This document shows positions 1 through 5,137 of a stretch of 5,137 nt of DNA, one piece after another. A model generated the notes under the pieces. That model did not search any database and was not told where the DNA came from. It saw only the letters and a program-made list of their open reading frames with translations. A program made the position numbers and the translations under genes. This DNA comes from JBCDCU01 sp039180865 (lineage in GTDB: Bacteria > Pseudomonadota > Alphaproteobacteria > Rhizobiales > JACESI01): the NCBI GenBank assembly GCA_039180865.1, contig JBCDCZ010000312.1, positions 1 to 5,137 of the forward strand, in the 5' to 3' direction. Positions within the stretch are counted from its first letter, which is position 1. Each line of letters starts with the position of its first letter.

Positions 1-1301
1 TCAAGTTCCGCCTTCTTTTGAGCCCGTTCTTTTAGGACTTCATAAGCAGATTCGCGGTCCTGTGCTTTGTCATAAACACCGAATAAGGGACTGTATTTTA
101 TGGCATCTTCGCGTTCGGATGCGCTCAGCGGTCCTAGCCGTGATGAAGGCGGACGGATGAGTGTGCGTTGAACCACGCTTGGAACGCCTTTTCGTTCAAG
201 TGTCGAGACAAGCGCCTCACCCACTCCAAGCTCCATAATAACGTCATAAGCATCGAATTCAGGATTAGGCCGGAAAGTCGACGCCGCTGTCTTGACCGCT
301 TTTTGCTCGCGGGGCGTGAAGGCGCGCAGCGCATGTTGCACGCGGTTCCCGAGCTGTGAAAGGACGCTGTCTGGAACATCAAGCGGGTTCTGCGTCACGA
401 AATAGACGCCAACGCCCTTGGAGCGGATCAGCTTTACGACCTGCTCAACTTTCTCAACAAGAGCCTTCGGCGCCTCGTCGAAAAGCATGTGCGCCTCGTC
501 GAAGAAAAAAACAAGGCGCGGTTTTTCCGGATCGCCGACTTCGGGAAGTTCTTCGAAAAGTTCCGACAAGAGCCAGAGAAGAAACGTTGCATAGAGCCTT
601 GGCGCGCCCATCAATTTATCGGCGGCCAGAATGTTGATGAGCCCCCTGCCCTTCCGGTCCGTGCGCATCAGCTCCATGATCTCAAGAGCTGGCTCGCCGA
701 AAAAGTTCTCGCCACCCTCCTCCTCGAGGACCAGCAACTGGCGTTGGATCGCGCCGATCGACGCCTTCGAAACATTGCCGTATTCAGCGGAAATCTCGCT
801 CGCCCGCTCAGCGAGATTGACGAGGAGCGCCCGCAGATCCTTCATGTCGAGGAGGAGCAGTCCTTCGTCATCGGCAATCTTGAAGGCGATGTTGAGGACA
901 CCTTCCTGCGTCGGGTTTAGATTCATCAGACGGGATAGAAGGAGCGGTCCCATCTCGGAGACCGTTGTGCGAACCGGGTGGCCCTGCTCGCCGAAGATGT
1001 CCCAAAAGACAGCGGGAAAATCGCGATAGCGATAGTCGTCCGCAAAGCCGATATCGGACGCGCGCTTTTCCAGAAAATCCTTGCTTTCACCTTCTGCATA
1101 GAGCCCGGATAGATCGCCTTTGATGTCAGCACAGAAAACCGGGACGCCCGCATCGGAAAAGCCTTCGGCAAGGATCTGCAACGTCACCGTTTTGCCAGTA
1201 CCGGTGGCACCGGTAATGAGACCGTGCCGATTGGCCCGCTTCAGATCGAGATATTCACCTTTCGTGCTGGTCCCGAGATATACATGACCGTCTTTCAGCA
1301 T
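1..1301 (-). CDS. HerA-like P-loop ATPase, DUF853/YjgR family (C-terminus cut by window edge)
   Basis: The reading frame is open from an ATG at 1301 down to the left edge, giving 433 codons without a stop. The family is normally about 500 residues, so roughly the last 70 are missing. Residues 31-38 read GATGTGKT, a Walker A motif, within the family-typical context RHGLITGATGTGKTVTLQ. The Walker B motif is at about 263-271 (VFFFDEAH, with D268 and E269), followed by FVTQNP, typical of HerA/FtsK-type motor ATPases. These motifs indicate ATP binding and hydrolysis; the E. coli relative is YjgR. The family is predicted to be cytosolic, and its substrate and physiological role are not established. 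It lacks the N-terminal barrel of archaeal HerA, and no NurA-like nuclease lies beside it. The start is supported by the family-typical short N-terminus before Walker A and by a G-rich run at 1307-1312, five bases upstream. It is divergent from the next gene. Confidence 0.93.
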   Translation of the reverse strand, partial: MLKDGHVYLGTSTKGEYLDLKRANRHGLITGATGTGKTVTLQILAEGFSDAGVPVFCADIKGDLSGLYAEGESKDFLEKRASDIGFADDYRYRDFPAVFWDIFGEQGHPVRTTVSEMGPLLLSRLMNLNPTQEGVLNIAFKIADDEGLLLLDMKDLRALLVNLAERASEISAEYGNVSKASIGAIQRQLLVLEEEGGENFFGEPALEIMELMRTDRKGRGLINILAADKLMGAPRLYATFLLWLLSELFEELPEVGDPEKPRLVFFFDEAHMLFDEAPKALVEKVEQVVKLIRSKGVGVYFVTQNPLDVPDSVLSQLGNRVQHALRAFTPREQKAVKTAASTFRPNPEFDAYDVIMELGVGEALVSTLERKGVPSVVQRTLIRPPSSRLGPLSASEREDAIKYSPLFGVYDKAQDRESAYEVLKERAQKKAEL

Positions 1302-1388
1302 GGTTGCCCCCCACTTTCTCTCCCCGCCCGCCTGTTTGATAGTTGCGGCGAATCCGACGCGCCAACATGCTACGCCCCATGGCCGCCG

Positions 1389-1417
1389 ATATAAGCGGAT
1401 CGATATGGCCTCGGCAA
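1389..1417 (-). promoter_or_regulatory. Candidate sigma70-type promoter for the DUF853 ATPase
   Basis: On the minus strand a TTGCCG hexamer (1412-1417) is followed, after a 17-base spacer, by TTATAT (1389-1394). This lies about 90 bases upstream of the ATPase start codon. Spacing is ideal and four of six -35 bases match the consensus, but the call rests on pattern matching alone. A perfect TTGACA also occurs on the minus strand at 1472-1477, but it has no reasonable -10 box at 16-18 bases. Confidence 0.3.
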
Positions 1418-1605
1418 TCGTGAAGACGATACGCAGCCGATATTTTGCCTCAAAGGCATGCAGCCATGATGTGTCAACTGCGGTCATTCGTGGAATTTTC
1501 GCGATTGAACACTTCGTCCTTGTGATCGCGCGCATGACATGATCAAAAGAAGCAGTTTCGTACAAATCGCGCCCGTTTATCAGGCGCTTGAAACAGTTAT
1601 AACCG

Positions 1606-1610
1606 GGAGG
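1606..1610 (+). promoter_or_regulatory. Strong Shine-Dalgarno site for the 129-residue protein
   Basis: GGAGG lies five bases before the ATG at 1616, within the context GGGAGGAAAGA. It is one of the two strongest ribosome binding sites in the window and fixes the start of the gene. Confidence 0.8.
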
Positions 1611-1615
1611 AAAGA

Positions 1616-2005
1616 ATGGACGAACTGGTAAGCCGCATCGTCAGCAATGTCGGCATTGATGAAGAACTTGCGAAAAATGCCGTCAGCATGATCTTGAGCT
1701 TCCTTCAAAGCGAAGGCCCTGAGGACAAGGTGGCGGCTCTGATGGAGGCGATTCCCGGTGCACAGGAGATGCTGTCTTCAGGCGAGGCAGGCGGCGGTGG
1801 CCTTATGGGTGCGATCGGCGGCATGATGGGCGGCGGCGGCGGTGGTGCTATGGCTCTGATGGGCCAGCTCACAGGTGCCGGGCTCGGCATGGGTGATGTA
1901 CAGGGCGTTGCCACTGAGATTATCGGCTTTGCCAAAGAACATGCCGGTGAAGAGCTCGTTACCGAAGTCGTTGGAGCTATTCCCGGCCTTGGACAATTCG
2001 TCTAA
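1616..2005 (+). CDS. Uncharacterised Gly/Met-rich protein, DUF2267/DUF2780-like
   Basis: This encodes a 129-residue protein with a clear ribosome binding site. Residues 1-53 are predicted mostly helical. Residues 56-77 are a flexible linker rich in glycine and methionine, including a six-glycine run at 72-77. Residues 80-129 form a second helical part. The two halves resemble each other at a constant offset of 76 residues: G13/G89, I26/I102, F29/F105, E36/E112, V39/V115 and AIPG 45-48/121-124 are identical. This suggests an internal duplication. The AIPG ending of each half recalls the DUF2780 (VcgC/VcgE) family, and proteins of this kind in Rhizobiales are, as I recall, often labelled DUF2267. 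Neither family has a settled function. There is no signal peptide or membrane segment. The next gene follows by 26-50 bases on the same strand, so the two are probably co-transcribed. The gene is confident; its function is unknown. Confidence 0.85.
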   Translation: MDELVSRIVSNVGIDEELAKNAVSMILSFLQSEGPEDKVAALMEAIPGAQEMLSSGEAGGGGLMGAIGGMMGGGGGGAMALMGQLTGAGLGMGDVQGVATEIIGFAKEHAGEELVTEVVGAIPGLGQFV

Positions 2006-2055
2006 GCGCCTGACCTGATGGTGGCTGCGCCTTGCCGGACAACCAAGCGAAAAAA

Positions 2056-3444
2056 ATGGCGTTGATCGGCAGGCGTGCGCTCCTAAGGAATGCTCTTTGT
2101 GGGGCCGCAGTACTCGCCGCACCTCCGGTCGTGGCCCACAGGGCAATCCATCTTCCCGCTCCTCGGCAGGGAACGCGCATCATCCCGGCTCAGGCCAATG
2201 GTCTCACGCCCGATTCTCCGGCTGATCAAAGCGAAGCGTTTCAAAGCCTTCTCAATATCGCCGCTGAAAAAGATGCGCCGATCTTTCTTCCAGCAGGGAT
2301 CTACAGGATTGGCGGGATCTCGCTGCCAATCCGTACGCGCCTTATCGGGGTGCCGGGTGCCACGCGCCTCACCTTTACCGGTCGCGGCCATATGCTGAGA
2401 GCAGAGCGGGCGGATATCCTATCGATAGACGGTATCCTGTTTGACGGGCTCAAGCTTGACCTTCCGACCGAGATGCCAGGTCTGATTACAGTCAGGACCG
2501 CGCGAGATCTTCAAATTACACGCTCTCAGTTTCTTGCAAGCGGGCGTCACGGTCTCGATCTTGAAGGCGCGGGCGGTAGTGTTGATGCTTGCCGGTTTTC
2601 CGAAGCCGGTGATATCGCGGTTTTCTCGCGCCAGAGCACCGGGCTTACCATCAGCAATTGCGTTGTCGAAAATTCCGGGAATGGCGGCATCATCGTCCAC
2701 CGGTTCACGCCGGGCGCAGACGGAAGCCGCGTCATCAACAACCGGATCCTCGGCGTTCAGTCGAAAATTGGCGGTACCGGACAATGGGGAAACGGCATCA
2801 ACGTCTTTCAGGCGCACAATGTGACGGTCAGCGGAAACCATATTGCCGATTGCGCCTTTTCCTCTATACGCGCCAATGCGACGCAAAATATTCTGATCAC
2901 CGGAAACCAGTCCCATGGCGCTGGAGAAACAGCTGTCTATTGCGAATTCAGTTTTCAAGGCGCTGTTGTCTCAAACAACATCATCAATGGCGGAACGATT
3001 GGGATCTCACTCGCGAATTTCAACGAGAACGGGCGCCTTGCCAGCGTCACCGGCAATGTGGTTCGCAATCTCACTTCTGATCTTCCGTATGAGAACCCTG
3101 GAGCGTGGCGACCCGGTGTGGGGATCTATGCCGAAGCGGACACAGCGATTACCGGGAATGTCATAGAGAACGCTCCGCAATCCGGGCTTCACATCGGCTG
3201 GGGCAGGTTCTGCCGGAATGTGACAGCAGCCCATAATGTCGTCCGCGGCATGCCCTACGGCGCAACCGCAAGCATTGTCGATGAGGCGGGGCCGGTTGCG
3301 ATTACAAATAACTTTTTCGGCGATATCGGCAGACAGGCAATCACAGGTTTCCGGTTTGCTGAAGCTGCGACAGGCGAACTCCTGGGCCAGCGCCGCAGCG
3401 GCTTTGACCATCTGACGATTTCGGGAAACAGGCTCAATTCCTGA
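2056..3444 (+). CDS. Tat-exported right-handed beta-helix repeat protein, TIGR03808 family
   Basis: From the ATG at 2056 the protein has 462 residues. It begins with a twin-arginine signal: GRRALLRN at residues 5-12, a hydrophobic stretch at about 13-27, and possible cleavage after VVA (25-27). Residues 45-85 resemble the opening of pectate-lyase-like folds, with a helix (SEAFQSLLNIAAEKDA) followed by FLPAGIYRI. From about 145 to the end there are around ten coils of roughly 20-30 residues, each with an Asn-hydrophobic-hydrophobic turn (for example NCVV, NRIL, NHIA, NIIN, NVVR, NVIE, NRLN), typical of a parallel beta-helix. This matches TIGR03808, Tat-translocated repetitive proteins of unknown function. 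The folded protein should act in the periplasm, perhaps on a polysaccharide (inference from the fold). A TTG at 2032 would add eight residues; GGTGG at 2020-2024 could serve it. The ATG lacks a good ribosome binding site, so the start is uncertain. The 3' end overlaps the convergent asparaginase gene by 11 bases. Confidence 0.9.
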   Translation: MALIGRRALLRNALCGAAVLAAPPVVAHRAIHLPAPRQGTRIIPAQANGLTPDSPADQSEAFQSLLNIAAEKDAPIFLPAGIYRIGGISLPIRTRLIGVPGATRLTFTGRGHMLRAERADILSIDGILFDGLKLDLPTEMPGLITVRTARDLQITRSQFLASGRHGLDLEGAGGSVDACRFSEAGDIAVFSRQSTGLTISNCVVENSGNGGIIVHRFTPGADGSRVINNRILGVQSKIGGTGQWGNGINVFQAHNVTVSGNHIADCAFSSIRANATQNILITGNQSHGAGETAVYCEFSFQGAVVSNNIINGGTIGISLANFNENGRLASVTGNVVRNLTSDLPYENPGAWRPGVGIYAEADTAITGNVIENAPQSGLHIGWGRFCRNVTAAHNVVRGMPYGATASIVDEAGPVAITNNFFGDIGRQAITGFRFAEAATGELLGQRRSGFDHLTISGNRLNS

Positions 3445-4447
3445 GGGATTCGAGCACGCCGTCTTTCAACCGCACCGCGCCGACGGGTGTTTGATTGCGA
3501 TCGCGGACGGTGACGTTGCAAAACGGTTTGATGCTTTCTTCGTCATCTTCGAAAAGAGCGAGGAGAACGCCCGCCATCATGACTTCAGAAGCGCGCGTCG
3601 CGCCGTCATCGCATTTCAGAGCAACCCCGAGCCCAAGGTCGGGCAAAACGGCGCCATAAACCCCTTCGGCACCCGTTTTTACAAGAGCCAAAGAACCGAG
3701 CGCTGTCATGAATTCCGTATCAAAACGACCCGTACCGGCAACCAGATGCGGAGCATCAAAGCACGCTTCGATAATTGCGCGTGACGCCTCTCCGCGACCT
3801 GGTGAGAGCTTGTCGGGTGCCGCCATTTTTGCCATCCCAAGCGCCATGTTTGCAAGCGGAACCGCATAGGTCGGGATCGAGCAGCCATCGGTTCCGACCG
3901 GCGAATCTGCAAAACTAAGCGCCATCATCTCCTCGAGGATACCGCGAATTGCCGCCTGAGCAGGATGGTCTGGCTTGATGTAATCTTTCGTCTCGTCACC
4001 GAGATGACGGGCGGCTGCCAGAAAACCGGCATGTTTTCCGGAGCAATTGTTGTAAATCCGGCCAGGCGACCCACCGCTCTTCATCAGTTTTGCGCGGTCC
4101 GCGTGAAGACGCGGCCATTGCGTCCCGCATTCGAGACAGTCTTCGCCGAGCCCCGCGGCCGTAAGCACGGCGGAAACACCGGACCGATGCGCCTCTTCGC
4201 CATTGTGAGATGAAGAGGCGAGCGCAAGCGCTGATTTCTCAAGCCCGAAACTGTCGACTGCCCCGCTTTCCGCAAGATAGAGCGCCTGTAAAGGTTTGAT
4301 TGCAGAGCGCGGGTAAACCGGTTCGCAAATATCACCAAGGCACGCGACGAGCTTTCCATCGGGATCTGAAATTGCTATCGCGCCGGTGTGGCGGCTTTCC
4401 ACATAGTCCCCGCGGGTCACCTCGACGAGTACCGGATTTGCGGCCAT
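3434..4447 (-). CDS. L-asparaginase, class 3 / asparaginase II family (Rhizobium etli type)
   Basis: This encodes a 337-residue protein predicted to hydrolyse L-asparagine to aspartate and ammonia in the cytosol (no signal peptide is visible). It belongs to the asparaginase II family (Pfam PF06089), unrelated in fold to the E. coli enzymes. Counting from the ATG at 4447, the key residues fall at the numbers I recall for the R. etli ReAV enzyme: S48 and K51 (SAIK), S80 (SSSHNGE), and zinc ligands C135 and K138 (NNCSGKHAG) and C189 (DGCS). K257 (LVKTGAEG) probably corresponds to ReAV K263. An ATG at 4534 would add 29 residues, but GGAGG at 4453-4457, five bases upstream of 4447, and the matching numbering favour 4447. 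The symbol ansA is used for an R. etli enzyme, but no ansP, ansB or ansR neighbour is seen, so none is given. Residues suggest an active enzyme. Confidence 0.93.
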   Translation of the reverse strand: MAANPVLVEVTRGDYVESRHTGAIAISDPDGKLVACLGDICEPVYPRSAIKPLQALYLAESGAVDSFGLEKSALALASSSHNGEEAHRSGVSAVLTAAGLGEDCLECGTQWPRLHADRAKLMKSGGSPGRIYNNCSGKHAGFLAAARHLGDETKDYIKPDHPAQAAIRGILEEMMALSFADSPVGTDGCSIPTYAVPLANMALGMAKMAAPDKLSPGRGEASRAIIEACFDAPHLVAGTGRFDTEFMTALGSLALVKTGAEGVYGAVLPDLGLGVALKCDDGATRASEVMMAGVLLALFEDDEESIKPFCNVTVRDRNQTPVGAVRLKDGVLESLRN

Positions 4448-4591
4448 TTCTTCCTCCCCCGTGACCAAGTCGATACAAACGCTCGATCCGAGGGTAAGCT
4501 TTACGCCCGGCGACGACTGAGAGCAATCATGCATGCTCCCATGCGTGTGTTTATCGGATTCTACGTAAGTGACGAGTAACGCGCTAACACA
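4448..4591. other. Intergenic gap of 144 bases between two minus-strand genes
   Basis: This region probably holds the asparaginase promoter. The best candidate on the minus strand is TTGCTC followed 17 bases later by TAAAGC, a weak match. A small dyad GCATG-CTCC-CATGC lies at 4531-4544. Seven-base inverted arms GTGTGTT/AACACAC at 4545-4551 and 4586-4592 flank a 34-base loop and touch the stop codon of the upstream gene; there is no T-tract, so I do not call a terminator. The gap and the change in G+C suggest that the two genes are not one tight operon. Confidence 0.45.
4453..4457 (-). promoter_or_regulatory. Shine-Dalgarno site that decides the asparaginase start
   Basis: On the minus strand GGAGG, within GGGGGAGGAAGAA, precedes the ATG at 4447 by five bases. 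It supports this start over the in-frame ATG at 4534, which has only weak purine-rich sequence upstream. Confidence 0.75.
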
Positions 4592-5137
4592 CTAGACGCG
4601 CATCACCATTTCTTCGTGAGGAAGTCCTTCCAGAATGTCAGAAAAAACCTTGTTCTTCTCCGTGAACACGCAAGTCTTCTCGTCTGACGTCCAACGGGCG
4701 TGGAGCTCCGATGCCACACCCAAGTCTTCATAATACGAAATAATGTCGCGAGGTGCGCTTTCGAAAGACGGCACCGTGGTCACGGCACGGAAATAGTTGG
4801 TCTCATTGGAGAAGTACCTTTCAAGATCAGAGTGCGCCATGTTGATGATCCCTGCACTCGCCTGAGCAGCAGAAGTCGGCAACGACTGATAACGCAAACA
4901 CACATTCAGGATGATCTGTTCGCTGACCAGTGTATAGAACCAGATGCCGGTTACACCTCTTGTCAAAAACCCGAAAGCAAGTCCCACTGGCGGCCATTCT
5001 TTAGCGACCATCTCGGCAATATCATCCGGGGTTCGCAACTCGACCAGACTTGGGTCTGTTGCGAACAAACAATCCATTTCGACTTCCTGCAAACTGTCTT
5101 TGTAAATGTCAGGTATCGGAGGCGGAGTGATACCCAA
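4592..5137 (-). CDS. Unrecognised protein, lower G+C, possibly partial at the N-terminus
   Basis: An open frame of 181 codons runs from the right edge to a TAG at 4592-4594. The edge codon is TTG and may simply be internal. A better start may be the ATG at 5077 (MDCLFATDPS), which has AGGA seven bases upstream; that would give a complete 161-residue protein. I do not recognise the family. The sequence looks like a soluble mixed alpha/beta protein: an acidic helix around 35-48 (window numbering), a hydrophobic stretch about 51-80 broken by charged residues (probably buried strands rather than a membrane span), an aromatic-rich middle (ERYFSNETNYFRAV, 106-119), and an acidic C-terminal region ending in EEMVMRV. 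There is no signal peptide or known motif. Hand-counted G+C over 4621-4860 is about 51%, against about 61% in lines sampled from the neighbouring core genes, which hints at horizontal acquisition. Confidence 0.65.
   Translation of the reverse strand: MGITPPPIPDIYKDSLQEVEMDCLFATDPSLVELRTPDDIAEMVAKEWPPVGLAFGFLTRGVTGIWFYTLVSEQIILNVCLRYQSLPTSAAQASAGIINMAHSDLERYFSNETNYFRAVTTVPSFESAPRDIISYYEDLGVASELHARWTSDEKTCVFTEKNKVFSDILEGLPHEEMVMRV

Larger units (their letters stand above)
1302..1615. other. Divergent intergenic region, 314 bases, no gene seen
   Basis: This region separates the leftward ATPase gene from the rightward small-protein gene and must carry promoters for both. The ORF in it (1300-1542, plus) starts inside the ATPase start codon region, lacks a ribosome binding site and has no protein-like character, so it is not called. 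Small perfect inverted repeats are present: 5-bp arms at 1446-1450/1454-1458, and GCGCC/GGCGC at 1569-1573/1583-1587, the latter just upstream of the ribosome binding site. TGATC/GATCA arms at 1523-1527/1541-1545 form a possible operator-like dyad. None is long enough to assign a function. Confidence 0.6.

Noticed and set aside
489..920. Plus-strand open frame of 143 codons
   Set aside because: It lies fully inside the well-supported minus-strand ATPase gene and its product has no family resemblance; it is the antisense shadow.
1..1301. HerA-like ATPase as part of an antiphage defence system
   Set aside because: HerA motors do occur in defence systems, but this is the compact housekeeping-type DUF853/YjgR protein, and no nuclease, SIR2 or other effector gene lies beside it in the window.
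1472..1477. Perfect TTGACA on the minus strand as a -35 box
   Set aside because: No acceptable -10 hexamer follows at 16-18 bases; the pair at 1389-1417 is a better candidate.
1300..1542. Plus-strand open frame of 80 codons in the intergenic region
   Set aside because: There is no ribosome binding site, it starts in the ATPase start region, and the product looks like random translation of regulatory DNA.
2419..2958. Minus-strand open frame of 179 codons
   Set aside because: It is antisense to the beta-helix gene, whose repeat pattern is clear over the same stretch; the opposite product shows no motif.
2056..3444. Naming the beta-helix protein as a pectate lyase or polygalacturonase
   Set aside because: The fold is shared, but I cannot see the catalytic residues of those enzymes, and the Tat signal fits the uncharacterised TIGR03808 family better.
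2581..3444. Repeated Asn-containing segments as a DNA repeat array
   Set aside because: The repetition is at the protein level, with divergent bases and variable spacing, and reflects beta-helix coils and not tandem DNA repeats or CRISPR.
4448..4534. Upstream ATG at 4534 extending asparaginase by 29 residues
   Set aside because: The extension lies before the family N-terminus, and the strong ribosome binding site and residue numbering fit the ATG at 4447.
4545..4592. Seven-base inverted repeat GTGTGTT/AACACAC as a terminator
   Set aside because: The loop is 34 bases and no T-tract follows on either strand, so it does not look like an intrinsic terminator.

Overview
The window looks like ordinary chromosomal DNA of an alphaproteobacterium, most likely of the Rhizobiales (Hyphomicrobiales). 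This is an inference from gene content: a Tat-exported beta-helix protein of the TIGR03808 type, a class 3 (Rhizobium etli-type) L-asparaginase, and a glycine-rich DUF2267/DUF2780-like small protein. Hand-counted G+C is about 61% in sampled lines of the core genes. It is about 51% in sampled lines of the rightmost gene.

Layout, left to right. (1) Positions 1-1301, minus strand: a HerA/FtsK-like P-loop ATPase of the DUF853 (E. coli YjgR) family. Its C-terminus is cut off by the left edge. (2) Positions 1302-1615: a 314-base intergenic region between divergent genes, with a candidate promoter for the ATPase and a strong ribosome binding site for the next gene. (3) Positions 1616-2005, plus strand: a 129-residue uncharacterised protein made of two similar helical halves around a Gly/Met-rich linker. 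(4) Positions 2056 (or 2032) to 3444, plus strand: a twin-arginine exported right-handed beta-helix protein, probably co-transcribed with (3). (5) Positions 3434-4447, minus strand: a class 3 L-asparaginase that carries the catalytic and zinc-binding residues at the same numbers as the R. etli enzyme. Its 3' end overlaps the beta-helix gene convergently by 11 bases. (6) Positions 4448-4591: a short intergenic gap. (7) Positions 4592 to about 5137, minus strand: an unrecognised protein gene with lower G+C, possibly starting inside the window at 5077.

The genes do not form an obvious pathway. The only likely operon is the small Gly-rich protein followed by the Tat-exported beta-helix protein, both of unknown function. 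I saw no RNA genes, CRISPR array, insertion sequence, attachment site or convincing terminator. I found no clear new multi-gene system. The parts most worth a second look are the duplicated architecture of the 129-residue protein, its pairing with the beta-helix protein, and the lower-G+C gene at the right edge.
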